Shown here: positions 32,696 to 41,860 of the stretch, one piece after another
How the letters are laid out: every line of letters starts with the position of its first letter
How positions within the stretch are numbered: position 1 is the stretch's first letter
Assembly: GCA_012719455.1 (NCBI GenBank)
Contig: JAAYAJ010000024.1
Span: 1-63,169 of the forward strand
Length of the DNA: 63,169 nucleotides
Direction: 5' to 3'
Source: Acidobacteriota bacterium
GTDB lineage: Bacteria > Acidobacteriota > UBA6911
Notes under the pieces: model-generated
Seen by the model: the letters and a program-made list of their open reading frames with translations, nothing else
Databases searched by the model: none
Told to the model about the DNA's origin: nothing
Program-made: the position numbers and the translations under genes

Positions 32696-33980
32696 GCGGA
32701 TTGAAGAAAAGGAGATCGCAAGCGGCCGGACCATCGAGAGGGTGCGGCGGGGGCTCGGGCGGCGCCACGCGGCCGAGCGGCGGTTCCGGTTGTGCGGCCT
32801 TGCCGCCGTCTGCCTGAGCCTGCTCTTTCTTTCGGTCCTCTTTGTCTCCATTTTCTGCGGCGGCATCGGGGCCTTCCGGCAGACGTTCATCCGGCTCGAG
32901 GTGTTCTTCGACCCGGACATCATCGACGCGGCCGATCCCGGTTCTGGTGACTACGGCGCACTGGTCAAGAATTCGCTACGGGGGATGTTCCCCGAAGTGA
33001 CGGAGCGTGGAGAGCTGCGCGAGCTTTACGCCTTGGCCAGTTCGGGCGCCCCCTTCCAGCTCCGGGACATGGCTATGGAGTCCCCCGGTCTCATCGGCCG
33101 GAAGGAGGCCGTCTGGGTGCCGGCCGACGACGACGTGGACATGCTGGTCAAGGGCGTCTACGATCGCCGCCTCCCCGAGACGGAGCGGCGCACGAGCGAC
33201 CGCCAGCTCGGCTGGATCGAACAGCTTGAGAAGGAGGGAAGGATCGCCAAGCGCTTCAACTCCGCCTTTTTCCTCAACGGCGATTCGCGCGAGCCGGAAC
33301 TGGCCGGCATCCTGGGGTCCGTCATGGGATCGGTCTACGCCCTCGGAATCACCCTGCTGCTCTCCTTTCCGATCGGGATCGCGGCGGCTGTCTACCTCGA
33401 GGAATTCGCCCCGAAGAACCGCTGGACCAGCATTATCGAGGTCAACATCAACAACCTGGCCGCCGTCCCCTCGATCGTCTTCGGGCTCCTCGGCCTGGCC
33501 GTGTTCATCAACTTCATGGGGCTCCCGCGCTCCGTCCCGCTGGTGGGGGGCCTGGTGCTGACCCTGATGACCCTTCCCACCATCATCATCGCCGCGCGCG
33601 CCAGTCTGAAAGCGGTCCCGCCGTCGATCCGGGAGGCGGCGTTGGGCGTGGGCGCCTCCCGGATGCAGACGGTGATGCACCACGTACTGCCTCTGGCAAT
33701 GCCCGGCATGCTCACCGGGACCATCATCGGGATGGCCCAGGCGCTGGGGGAGACCGCCCCCCTCCTGATGATCGGGATGGTGGCCTTCATCGTGGACGTG
33801 CCCGGCGGGTGGACCGATCCCTCCACCGCGCTGCCGGTCCAGATCTACCTCTGGGCCGACAGCCCCGAACGTGCCTTCACCGAACGGACTTCGGCAGCGA
33901 TTATAGTCCTGCTGGCATTCCTCGTCCTGATGAATGCGGCGGCCGTGCTGCTCAGGAAGAAATTCGAAAGACGTTACTGA
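32688..33980 (+). CDS. pstA: Phosphate ABC transporter permease PstA
   Basis: A 430-residue permease. An N-terminal cytoplasmic stretch (1-35) and transmembrane helix (about 40-62) are followed by a long, poorly conserved extracytoplasmic insert (about 65-205). The core permease has YALGITLLLSFPIGIAAAVYL, AAVPSIVFGLLGLAVF, the EAA loop SIREAALGVGASRMQTVMHHVLP and AQALGETAPLLMIG. The extra insert makes it longer than the usual 280-300 residues but matches a known long PstA type. The ATG at 32688 is preceded by GGGAGC. PstS starts 27 bases after its stop. Confidence 0.9.
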   Translation: MSRRIEEKEIASGRTIERVRRGLGRRHAAERRFRLCGLAAVCLSLLFLSVLFVSIFCGGIGAFRQTFIRLEVFFDPDIIDAADPGSGDYGALVKNSLRGMFPEVTERGELRELYALASSGAPFQLRDMAMESPGLIGRKEAVWVPADDDVDMLVKGVYDRRLPETERRTSDRQLGWIEQLEKEGRIAKRFNSAFFLNGDSREPELAGILGSVMGSVYALGITLLLSFPIGIAAAVYLEEFAPKNRWTSIIEVNINNLAAVPSIVFGLLGLAVFINFMGLPRSVPLVGGLVLTLMTLPTIIIAARASLKAVPPSIREAALGVGASRMQTVMHHVLPLAMPGMLTGTIIGMAQALGETAPLLMIGMVAFIVDVPGGWTDPSTALPVQIYLWADSPERAFTERTSAAIIVLLAFLVLMNAAAVLLRKKFERRY

Positions 33981-34006
33981 ATGTTCATTTTCAAGGAGAA
34001 GACCCT

Positions 34007-35050
34007 ATGTCGAAAAAAACCATAGTCGCGCTGGCCGCGCTGATCGCGGCCGGCATCCCATCGGGTTTCGCCCAGTCGGGGCGGGATCACATCAACATCG
34101 TCGGTTCCTCGACCGTCTACCCCTTCGCCACGGTGGTGGCGGAGCAGTACGGCAGGAGCACCCGCTTCAAGACCCCCAAGATCGAGTCGACCGGGTCGGG
34201 GGGGGGATTCAAGCTCTTCTGCGGCGGCGTCGGGGTGGAGTATCCGGACATCACCAACGCCTCGCGCGCCATCAAGGCGACGGAAGGCGCGACCTGCGCG
34301 AAAAACGGGGTGAAGGACATCGTCGAAGTTAAGATCGGCTACGATGGGATCGTGCTGGCCAACTCGAAGAAGACGGCGCCACTGCGGCTGTCGGCCCGGG
34401 ACATCTTCGCGGCCCTTGCCAAGGAGGTTCCGGATGCCGCGGGCAAGATGAAGCCCAATCCGAATAAGACCTGGAAGGACGTCAACTCCTCTCTCCCCGC
34501 CATCAAAATCGAGGTGCTCGGGCCGCCGCCGACCTCCGGGACACGCGATGCCTTCGTGGAATTGGCGATGGAAAAGGGCGCCCGGGAATTCAAGGTGTTG
34601 GCCGATCTCAGGGCCAAGGATGAAAAGGCGTTTGTCGCCATCGCCCACAATATCCGGGAAGACGGGGCCTATATCGAGGCGGGGGAGAACGATAACCTGA
34701 TCGTGCAGAAGCTCCAGTCCAACCCGAACGCGGTAGGGATCTTCGGCTTCAGTTTCCTGGACCAGAACAGCGACAAGCTCCAGGGATCGTTCGTCAACGG
34801 TGTCCAGCCTGCGTTCGACGCGATCGCCGATGGAAAATACGGGCTGTCACGCCCCCTCTTCTTTTACGTGAAGAAGGCCCACGTCCCCATCATCCCGGGG
34901 ATGCAAGAATACCTGGCGGAGTTCACGAGTGAAAAGGCCTGGGGCCCCGACGGGTACCTGTCCGACAAGGGGCTGATCCCGATGCCGGACGCCGAGAGAA
35001 AGGCCGTGGCCAAGGCGGTGAAAGATCTGACGCCCATGAAGTTTCAATAA
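34007..35050 (+). CDS. pstS: Periplasmic phosphate-binding protein PstS
   Basis: A 347-residue substrate-binding protein. A signal peptide (about 1-22, ending SGFAQ) is followed by the phosphate-site segments INIVGSSTVYPFA, STGSGGGFKLFCGG, ITNASRAIK and LGPPPTSGTRDAF. Segment VGIFGFSFLDQNSD is also conserved. AAGGAGAAG sits nine bases before the ATG. In most operons pstS leads; here it lies third, between pstA and pstB, with only six bases to pstB. It delivers phosphate to PstCA in the periplasm. Confidence 0.92.
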   Translation: MSKKTIVALAALIAAGIPSGFAQSGRDHINIVGSSTVYPFATVVAEQYGRSTRFKTPKIESTGSGGGFKLFCGGVGVEYPDITNASRAIKATEGATCAKNGVKDIVEVKIGYDGIVLANSKKTAPLRLSARDIFAALAKEVPDAAGKMKPNPNKTWKDVNSSLPAIKIEVLGPPPTSGTRDAFVELAMEKGAREFKVLADLRAKDEKAFVAIAHNIREDGAYIEAGENDNLIVQKLQSNPNAVGIFGFSFLDQNSDKLQGSFVNGVQPAFDAIADGKYGLSRPLFFYVKKAHVPIIPGMQEYLAEFTSEKAWGPDGYLSDKGLIPMPDAERKAVAKAVKDLTPMKFQ

Positions 35051-35056
35051 CACCCG

Positions 35057-35923
35057 ATGGGGAATACGATGGTGCACAGTGAAGGCGGCACGGCTCCGGT
35101 TATGGCGGCCGGGGCCGGCCGCATCGATAGGGAAGATCGGAGGACAGTCGGATCCCCCCTGGTCGCGGACCCGAGGATGACGTGTCGCAACGTCGACGTC
35201 TACTACGGGGAGAAGCACGCCGTCCGCGGCGTTTCGCTCGACATCGCCAAGAACGAGGTCATCGCCTTGATCGGGCCTTCGGGCTGCGGCAAGTCGACCT
35301 TCATCCGCTGCCTGAACCGGATGAACGACCCGATCGAGGGGTGCCGGGTGGAGGGGAAGATCCTGCTCGACGGCATGGACATCTACGACCGCAGCGTGGA
35401 CGTGGTCCCGCTGCGGGCCCAGGTAGGGATGGTGTTTCAGAAACCAAACCCCTTCCCGAAGTCGATCTGGCACAACGTGGCTTATGGGCCGAAGATCCAC
35501 GGCCTGGCCAAGGACCGGTACGAACTGGACGGGATCGTGGAGCGCTCCCTTCAGCGGGCGGGGCTCTGGGAAGAGGTGAAGGACCGGTTGGACCAGCCGG
35601 GGACGGCCCTTTCGGGGGGGCAGCAGCAGCGGCTCTGCATTGCGCGCGCCCTGGCCGTGGAGCCGGAGATCATCCTGATGGACGAGCCCTGTTCGGCCCT
35701 GGATCCGATCGCCACGGCTCATATCGAGAACCTGATTGACGAACTCCGGGCTAATTACTCCATCGTCATCGTGACTCACTCGATGCAGCAAGCCTCGCGG
35801 GTGTCCCAGCGTACGGCCTATTTTCATCTCGGGGACCTGATCGAGGTGGGGCGGACCGAGATCGTCTTTACCAACCCGCTCCACCCGTTGACGGAGGACT
35901 ACATCACCGGCCGCTTCGGTTAG
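35057..35923 (+). CDS. pstB: Phosphate ABC transporter ATPase PstB
   Basis: A 288-residue ATPase with Walker [11 protein letters not shown]-loop [20 protein letters not shown] (a PstB hallmark), signature [16 protein letters not shown], Walker [13 protein letters not shown] and switch His in [15 protein letters not shown]. The first 40 residues before [11 protein letters not shown] are a weakly conserved extension, so the true start could be the ATG at 35069, which has GGGGA nearby; I keep the first ATG. It hydrolyses ATP to drive PstCA. PhoU follows after a REP cluster of about 280 bp. Confidence 0.93.
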   Translation: MGNTMVHSEGGTAPVMAAGAGRIDREDRRTVGSPLVADPRMTCRNVDVYYGEKHAVRGVSLDIAKNEVIALIGPSGCGKSTFIRCLNRMNDPIEGCRVEGKILLDGMDIYDRSVDVVPLRAQVGMVFQKPNPFPKSIWHNVAYGPKIHGLAKDRYELDGIVERSLQRAGLWEEVKDRLDQPGTALSGGQQQRLCIARALAVEPEIILMDEPCSALDPIATAHIENLIDELRANYSIVIVTHSMQQASRVSQRTAYFHLGDLIEVGRTEIVFTNPLHPLTEDYITGRFG

Positions 35924-35955
35924 CCCGGCAAAAGGAAAGCCAAAATCCCGGACAA

Positions 35956-36143
35956 AATCCTGGACATCCACTGATTGATCCAAAGGATCTCAATCCTGGA
36001 CATCCACATATTTGCCCAATTAGTGGGTGTCCAGGATTGGTTCCTTAGGTTGGGGGCAACAAATGGTGGATGTCCCGCAATTTGCTACCGATTGGTGGGT
36101 GTCCAGGATTGATGAGTCTACAAATGGAGGATGTCCAGAATCC
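35956..36143. repeat. REP cluster 4 (six units)
   Basis: Units at 35956-35977, 35991-36014, 36023-36039, 36060-36083, 36090-36111 and 36121-36143. The second and third form a hairpin with 17-base arms (one mismatch, GGATG/GGGTG) and a 15-nt loop (36008-36022). The cluster separates pstB from phoU inside the operon. Confidence 0.87.
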
Positions 36144-36206
36144 GGGTTTCCGGAATTTCAGTTGGATTGGGGGACGGGACGGGCTGGTATGCCCGGGGAG
36201 AGGACG

Positions 36207-36884
36207 ATGCAGAAGGAACACACCGTAAAAACCTATGAAGCGGAGATCCGGGAGCTCAACGAGGCGGTCCTGGAAATGGCTCGTTGCACCATGGGGCAGC
36301 TCGAGACGGCGGTGAGGGTGATCGAGACGAGAGACTCCGATCTGGCCGCGAAACTGGTCTCGGAAGATGAGCGGGTGGATGAACTCGAGATGGAGGTGGA
36401 TGCCCTTACCGTTAAGCTCCTGGCTACGCGCCAACCCATGGCCGCTGACCTACGCATGACGGTGTCGGTGTCGAAAATCGCCGCGGAACTGGAGCGGATC
36501 GCCGATTATGCCGCGGGCATGGGAAAGCTGGTGCATTGCGTCGATGGAGAAACACCGGCGGAGCTGATCCTTTCGCTCCGCCGGATGCTCGAAATCGCCA
36601 TCGGTATGCTTTCGGAGCTGGTTGTCGCCTACCGCGACTTCGATGCCGTGCGCGCAGTCGCGATCTGGCGCCGCGACGACGGGATCGACCGGCTCTACGG
36701 TGATTTTCTCACCCAGTTGCAATTGTTTATGAGCAAGTCCCCCGACCGGGTTCGGAGCGGTGCCGGCTTGCTGCTGATGGGGCGCCACTCGGAACGGATC
36801 GGGGATCACCTGACCAATATCGCGGAAAGCATTTACTTTGTCGCTACCGGCGAGAAGCTTCCGCGTCCGCCTAACGAACCCTGA
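36207..36884 (+). CDS. phoU: Phosphate signalling protein PhoU
   Basis: A 225-residue all-helical protein with two PhoU three-helix repeats. The conserved metal-cluster segments are visible as E/D-rich DERVDELEMEVDAL and RMTVSVSKIAAELERIADYA in the first repeat, and GRHSERIGDHLTNIAESIYF in the second. The length equals the family norm. GGGGAGAGG precedes the ATG; upstream open frame is REP-derived and not part of the protein. PhoU links PstB to the PhoR sensor and restrains uptake when phosphate is plentiful. It overlaps the convergent MFS gene by 14 bases. Confidence 0.92.
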   Translation: MQKEHTVKTYEAEIRELNEAVLEMARCTMGQLETAVRVIETRDSDLAAKLVSEDERVDELEMEVDALTVKLLATRQPMAADLRMTVSVSKIAAELERIADYAAGMGKLVHCVDGETPAELILSLRRMLEIAIGMLSELVVAYRDFDAVRAVAIWRRDDGIDRLYGDFLTQLQLFMSKSPDRVRSGAGLLLMGRHSERIGDHLTNIAESIYFVATGEKLPRPPNEP

Positions 36885-38115
36885 TCTTCCAGACGGCGAT
36901 GAGGCCGACGATGCAGATGGGGATCATCCAGTAGCCCGCAGTCGCCCATCCCTGAGCCTCCTGGATCCTGCTGAAGAGGCTGGGGCCGATGTACATCCCA
37001 ATGTTCTGGCCCAGGGCGGCCACGGACATGCCGATGCCAATGAAGGCGGGCTTGGCGGCCACCTCGGGCACCGAAGCGAGCAGGACCGGGGCGATCGGCC
37101 CTCCCACGAATCCGAATAGGAGCATATAGACGGGAATCATCCACCCGGTGACGGTGAAGGGCATCAGGAAGGTCAGGGTCATTAGGATAAAGCAGACCAA
37201 GACGATGCCTTTGCGCTTCCCAATCCGGTCGGAGAGATGGCCCCCCGCCGGCCCGGAGAAGATGGAAGCCAGCATGATGAAGGCGGTTACGAAGGAAGCG
37301 TTCATCATGAACCCCTGATCAAACGTAATCGAGTAGCCGCGCACCAACTCCAGAAACGCTGGGAGGAAGGAGCACATCGCCATGACGACGAGGTTGTAGA
37401 CGCCAAAGGCGATGCTGATCATCCAGAAGTCGCGGTTAGCCATCCCTTTGATGAGGTTGGGGGATTCAGGTTCCCCGGCGGGCGGCGGAGGAAGCGGCGC
37501 TTCCGGCATCTCTTCTTTTTGGGGGAGGCGGAAGAGGATGGCGAACAGGACGAAAGCAACGGCCGAGAAGATGGCGCCCGCCCACCAGACGGCGCGCCAA
37601 CCCTGTGCTACGGCCAGCGAAGGAGCGAGAACGAGGGTGGCGATGTTTCCGATCCCCACGCTGCTGGCCCAGAGTCCCGTGGGCAGGGCACGTTTTTCGG
37701 CGGGGAACCAGAGGCTAATGGCCAGGGGCGCGGCCACCATGATCAAGCCCATCCCCACCCCTTCGATGAACCGGCCGACGAAGAGCATCCGGGCGGTGTT
37801 GGCCATGGCTCCAAAGGTGGCTCCAACGGTCACACTGCCAACGGCGAACAGGGCCGTTGGCTTGATCCCGAATCTCTTCAGGATAAAGCCGGCGGGAATG
37901 GCGAGTACGAAGCCCATGATCGAGAAGATTGACATCAGGTCGCCCGACTGGCTCATGCTCAGGTTGAATGCCTTCTGGATCGTGGTCATTACCGGTGGCA
38001 GCTTAAACAGGTTCAGCGGCGCCGCCAGCGTCGCCATGTAAAGAGCAAACAGGACCACCCAAGCGTAAGGGGGCGTCTTGACGGGAGTCGGTATCGAGGC
38101 ACGTTTCTGGCTCAT
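36871..38115 (-). CDS. MFS transporter
   Basis: A 414-residue, twelve-helix major facilitator. The cytoplasmic loop 2-3 motif reads GFILKRFGIKPTALF, and the second-half equivalent GGHLSDRIGKRKGIVLV. Motif RFIEGVGMGLIMVAAPLAIS in helix 4 is typical of the CynX/NarK/OFA-like MFS groups. The central loop (about 205-225) is Pro/Glu-rich. An AGGAGGAAAC site precedes the ATG. Its neighbours (phoU convergent, REP cluster and RAYT upstream) do not indicate a substrate. Confidence 0.85.
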   Translation of the reverse strand: MSQKRASIPTPVKTPPYAWVVLFALYMATLAAPLNLFKLPPVMTTIQKAFNLSMSQSGDLMSIFSIMGFVLAIPAGFILKRFGIKPTALFAVGSVTVGATFGAMANTARMLFVGRFIEGVGMGLIMVAAPLAISLWFPAEKRALPTGLWASSVGIGNIATLVLAPSLAVAQGWRAVWWAGAIFSAVAFVLFAILFRLPQKEEMPEAPLPPPPAGEPESPNLIKGMANRDFWMISIAFGVYNLVVMAMCSFLPAFLELVRGYSITFDQGFMMNASFVTAFIMLASIFSGPAGGHLSDRIGKRKGIVLVCFILMTLTFLMPFTVTGWMIPVYMLLFGFVGGPIAPVLLASVPEVAAKPAFIGIGMSVAALGQNIGMYIGPSLFSRIQEAQGWATAGYWMIPICIVGLIAVWKIRVR

Positions 38116-38209
38116 CAGAGTTTCCTCCTGCTAACGAATGCGCGATGCATTCTCCAGAGATGTCCCTAGTTGTGGTCGGATCGGATAATGCCCCGATCAT
38201 AGTCCAAAT

Positions 38210-38340
38210 AATACTGGACATCCACCAATTTGAATTCCGGACAATAACCCATTTGCCAAATCCTGGACACCCACGTATTTGCCGAATCGTGGACGCCACC
38301 AAAAGAGCGTTTGGCGCTCAAATAGTGGATGTCCATGATT
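38210..38340. repeat. REP cluster 5, 3' flank of the RAYT gene
   Basis: Units at 38210-38232, degenerate 38233-38255, 38256-38281, degenerate 38284-38303, and inverted 38319-38340, which ends about 30 bp from the transposase stop codon. REPs flanking the transposase gene are the usual arrangement for RAYT loci. Confidence 0.85.
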
Positions 38341-38371
38341 TTGGGCGGGCGTTGGTTGTCTGGTCGGAAAC

Positions 38372-39373
38372 TCAGGATTTGAACGATTTGCGGGCCGATT
38401 TGATGCCGTGGACCCAGCGGTTGCCGATCCGGTCGGCATAGTTGCGGAGACTGGGTTCGGTTCCCACCGCCTGATAAAACCTCGACTCGTAACTGCAGAC
38501 GGTGTCGACCCACTCGTCCGGTTTGACTCCGATGCGCTCAAGGATTGGCCGCATCTCCGAGGGGATCGCCCCGCGCTTGCCCTGCTGCATCACGCGCCCC
38601 ATTTGGTCTACCATGTTTATGTACTCGGTTTCGGTCATGTTCAGGATTCCCCGGCGTTGAGCATTCGAGGCGACCGGGCAAAGGTAATCCGATCCATCGT
38701 CGAGGAGGGCGGGCACCCCTGCCGGCCCCATTCTTCGCTGCAGGCGGCGAATGCGCTCCTGGATGCCGGTGAAGTCGCTATATTCCGGGGTGACGGCCAT
38801 CCCCGCACGAATGGGGTTTAGATCGACGTACACCATGCAGGCGAGGATGGCGCTTTCATCGAGCAACGGATGGCATTCGTAGCGCGATTCCCAGAATCTT
38901 CCCTTGGCACCATCCTCTGCGTTGGCCGCGCGTGAGATGTATTCATTGTGATATTTCATGAACCAGCTGAGGTCGCAAAGCCGCATGCGCAACTCCTCGA
39001 TGCGCTCGGGCCAGGACAGCAAGAACCTTCTCGCGCTATCCATGCCATCGGCCCCTGCTGACTTGACCCTCGGGGGAGCGAGCGTCAGCCAACGATCAGC
39101 TACCTCGTCCCTGGACCAGCCGGCTACGATGTCGGGGCGTGTGCGCAGGATGTTGTGTTGATGCGTATGCAGGATCGCAAAGTTGCAGACATCGACTGCG
39201 AAAATGCCGGCGAGATAACGCAACCGGTTGACGATCCACTGCCTACGGTGAGACAGGTCGCGATTGGTCATCCTGTCTCTTCCACAAAGGTACGCCTGGC
39301 GCACGCACCGGGTGATGCAGTGATATACCCCTTCTTCCCCTTTTTTGACATAGCGGCCTCGTGCCATTCCCAT
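38372..39373 (-). CDS. REP-associated tyrosine transposase (RAYT, Y1/HUH family)
   Basis: A 333-residue single-strand transposase. The N-terminus GRYVKKGEEGVYHCITRCVR is characteristic of Y1 transposases related to IS200. The HUH metal site is in FAILHTHQHNILRTR (H71/H73, with a third His at 69), and the catalytic Tyr is probably Y145 or Y141 in FMKYHNEYISRAAN. The downstream segment GRFWESRYECHPLLDESAIL and VYVDLNPIRAGM are RAYT/TnpA_REP family signatures. A C-terminal extension (about 230-333) is longer than the classic 160-220 residues. GGAGC precedes the ATG. REP clusters flank the gene on both sides; it is the best candidate for mobilising the family spread through this window. Confidence 0.88.
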   Translation of the reverse strand: MGMARGRYVKKGEEGVYHCITRCVRQAYLCGRDRMTNRDLSHRRQWIVNRLRYLAGIFAVDVCNFAILHTHQHNILRTRPDIVAGWSRDEVADRWLTLAPPRVKSAGADGMDSARRFLLSWPERIEELRMRLCDLSWFMKYHNEYISRAANAEDGAKGRFWESRYECHPLLDESAILACMVYVDLNPIRAGMAVTPEYSDFTGIQERIRRLQRRMGPAGVPALLDDGSDYLCPVASNAQRRGILNMTETEYINMVDQMGRVMQQGKRGAIPSEMRPILERIGVKPDEWVDTVCSYESRFYQAVGTEPSLRNYADRIGNRWVHGIKSARKSFKS

Positions 39374-39436
39374 AGTTCGCTCCTTTCAAAGTAACTAATG
39401 AAGCGCCGGCAGATTGAGCCAAGAAAAATGGGAGGA

Positions 39437-39695
39437 AATTGTGGACATCCACCGTTTTGCAGGATTTTAGCCGTTCGCCAGGTGATCGGGATTGCCACAG
39501 GGCTGGATGATACTGGATCACCGAAATTGATGGAGGTTACCGATGTTCTGAATTGGGGGGCCACTTCCTCCATGATTCAGGACATCCACCGATTGCCACC
39601 TGGAATTATTGGATGTCTACTATCGTAGCACCGTGCCATTGGTGGATGTCCATGATTCGGGAAGGCGTATGAAATATGTGGGTGTCCACTATTTC
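39437..39695. repeat. REP cluster 6, 5' flank of the RAYT gene
   Basis: Units at 39437-39459, 39574-39595, 39604-39628 (degenerate), 39636-39660 and 39672-39695. It fills most of the 39374-39816 gap between the transposase and release factor 3; no other gene is seen there. Confidence 0.83.
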
Positions 39696-39816
39696 AATCC
39701 GGGTTCCGACCCCTCCCCGGGCTTCAAAAAAATTTTGTTCCCGGGTCAAATCCATGTATTCTTAATTCCTTATATTTACTTGCTGTTGCCCCTTTAGTCC
39801 CCGGAACCGAAACTCC

Positions 39817-41430
39817 ATGGAAACCGCAACTGTCTCCAACGAAACCGAATACGTCCCGGGCGCCTGGCGCCATGAGATCCTCCGCCGGCGCACCTTCGCC
39901 ATCATCTCCCACCCCGATGCCGGGAAAACGACCCTGACTGAGAAACTGCTGTTCTTTGCCGGTGCCATCGACCGGGCAGGGTCGGTGCGCCCCAAAAAGC
40001 AGCGCAAAACGGCCACCTCTGACTGGATGGCGATGGAGCAGGTGCGTGGCATCAGCATTACCTCGACCGTGCTGCAGTTCGAGTACGAGGGGCGCCTCCT
40101 AAACCTCCTCGATACCCCGGGGCACCAGGACTTCAGCGAGGACACCTACCGGACCCTCACGGCCGTCGATTGTGCCGTCATGGTGCTCGATGCTGCCAAA
40201 GGGATCGAGCCGCAGACACTGAAGCTGTTCGAGGTCTGCCGCCTGCGGCGCCTCCCGATCCTCACCTTCGTCAACAAGATGGACCAGCCGAGTCTCGAGC
40301 CGGTAGAGCTCTTTGACTCGATCGAGCGGGTGCTGCGGATATCCGCCTGTCCGGTGAACTGGCCGGTGGGCCTGGGGGCGGATTTTCGCGGGGTGGCTGA
40401 GCTCGATTCGCGCCGCTTTATTCCTTATCACCGTATGGGGGGGTACAGTTCCGGTGAGGAGCTGGCGCTCGACAGCGAGGAGTTTGTCCGGGATGCGGGC
40501 ACCGGCAATGCCCGGCAACTCAGCGAAGAGCTGGAACTCCTGGGCGGCGTGGTTGCCTCCTTCGACCGGGAGCGTTTCCTGAAAGGGGAGCAGACCCCGA
40601 TCTTTTTTGGGAGCGCGCTGCACGACTTCGGGGTAGAGGCCTTTCTCAATGCGCTGGTGGAGCATGCGCCCCCGCCGCAGGCGCGTGCGGGAAAGCAGGG
40701 GCCGGTCGACCCGCTCGAAGCCGGCTTTTCCGCCTTCGTCTTCAAGATCCAGGGGAACATGGACCCCAACCACCGGGACAATATGGCGTTTCTGCGCATC
40801 TGCTCGGGACGTTTCGAACGTGACATGCAGGTCTACAGCGCCCGCCTGGGGAAGAAGATCAGGATGACGCGGATGCACCGGCTTTTTGCCCGGGAGCGAG
40901 AAACGCTCGAAGAAGCGTTTGCCGGGGATGTGGTGGGGGTGGTCAACCCCGGGATGTTTACGATCGGGGACACCCTGAGCGCGGAGCCGGGGGTGGAGTA
41001 CGGTAGAATTCCGAGCTTTCCGCCGGAGCATTTCGCGGTACTGCGCTGCCTGGACATGAGCCGTAACAAACAGTTCCGCAAGGGGATTGCGCAACTAGCC
41101 GAAGAGGGGGTCGCGCAGCTCTACCATGATCCCGAGGCTGCCCGCTGGGAACCGATCCTGGGCGCGGTCGGGAAGCTGCAGTTCGACGTGATGCAATCCC
41201 GCCTGCTCCAGGAGTACGGGGTGACAACCACGGTCGACTTTCTGCCCTACGAGTGCGCCTGCTGGCCGCAGGGAAGCGCCGAGGCACTGGCGCGCGTCCG
41301 TTGGCCGAGTTTCGGCTTCGGCCTTGTTCGTGATCACCAGGACCGTCTCGTCTGCCTCTTCCGCTCCCGCTGGGACCGTGATCACTTCACGCCCGACTAT
41401 CCCGATATCGTCTGGAGCGACATGGGTTAG
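39817..41430 (+). CDS. prfC: Peptide chain release factor 3
   Basis: A 537-residue translational GTPase that recycles RF1/RF2 from the ribosome. G1 is SHPDAGKTTLTE, switch I contains RGISITSTVLQFEY, G3 DTPGHQDF, G4 NKMD, and the RF3-specific C-terminal domain ends with YECACWPQG and FGLVRDHQDRLVCLF. The length is normal (E. coli 529). The last about 12 codons and stop region (from 41393) are duplicated 244 bp downstream in degraded form. There is no strong Shine-Dalgarno before the ATG. Confidence 0.93.
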   Translation: METATVSNETEYVPGAWRHEILRRRTFAIISHPDAGKTTLTEKLLFFAGAIDRAGSVRPKKQRKTATSDWMAMEQVRGISITSTVLQFEYEGRLLNLLDTPGHQDFSEDTYRTLTAVDCAVMVLDAAKGIEPQTLKLFEVCRLRRLPILTFVNKMDQPSLEPVELFDSIERVLRISACPVNWPVGLGADFRGVAELDSRRFIPYHRMGGYSSGEELALDSEEFVRDAGTGNARQLSEELELLGGVVASFDRERFLKGEQTPIFFGSALHDFGVEAFLNALVEHAPPPQARAGKQGPVDPLEAGFSAFVFKIQGNMDPNHRDNMAFLRICSGRFERDMQVYSARLGKKIRMTRMHRLFARERETLEEAFAGDVVGVVNPGMFTIGDTLSAEPGVEYGRIPSFPPEHFAVLRCLDMSRNKQFRKGIAQLAEEGVAQLYHDPEAARWEPILGAVGKLQFDVMQSRLLQEYGVTTTVDFLPYECACWPQGSAEALARVRWPSFGFGLVRDHQDRLVCLFRSRWDRDHFTPDYPDIVWSDMG

Positions 41431-41622
41431 ACCGGGGACGGACCACAAAAGACCAAATTCTGGGTATCAGCCCTCGGCCGATCAAGAATAGGTGGATGTC
41501 CAGGATTGCGGCAACAGGTGAGTCTATTTGTGGGAACGCCACCACTCGACGCAGCGGTGGAGCCCTTCTCCAGGCTGACGGTGGCGCTTCAACCGAGTCG
41601 CCGCTCCGCCTTCCGGGTGTCG
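41393..41622. repeat. Imperfect tandem duplication, copy A (prfC end plus REP plus epimerase 3' relic)
   Basis: About 230 bp containing the functional prfC 3' end, a REP unit (41487-41508), and a degraded minus-strand copy of the last about 110 bp of the downstream epimerase. It aligns with 41637-41860 at roughly 85-90 % identity by eye, with one 7-nt gap. Confidence 0.82.
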
Positions 41623-41636
41623 ACCTAACTAAGTGG

Positions 41637-41860
41637 CCGACTATCCCGCTATCGATTGGAACGACATGGGTTAGACCGGGGACGGACCACAAAATCCTAG
41701 GTGCCGGTCCTTGGCCGATCAGGAATAGGTGGATGTCCAGGATTGCGGCAACAGGTGAGTTTATTTGCGGGAACGCCACCACTCGACGCAGCGGCGGATC
41801 CCTTCCTCCAGGCTGACGGTGGCCTTCCAACCGAGCAACCGCTCCGCCTTCTGGGTGTCG
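41637..41860. repeat. Imperfect tandem duplication, copy B (prfC relic plus REP plus functional epimerase end)
   Basis: Contains a decayed prfC 3' end (41637-41672), a REP unit (41724-41745), and the functional 3' end of the epimerase. In copy A it is the prfC part that is functional, so each copy retains one live gene end. Confidence 0.82.

Noticed and set aside
35956-39695. Repeats resembling a CRISPR array
   Set aside because: Units occur in both orientations with irregular spacing and degenerate flanks, pair into hairpins, and no cas genes are present.
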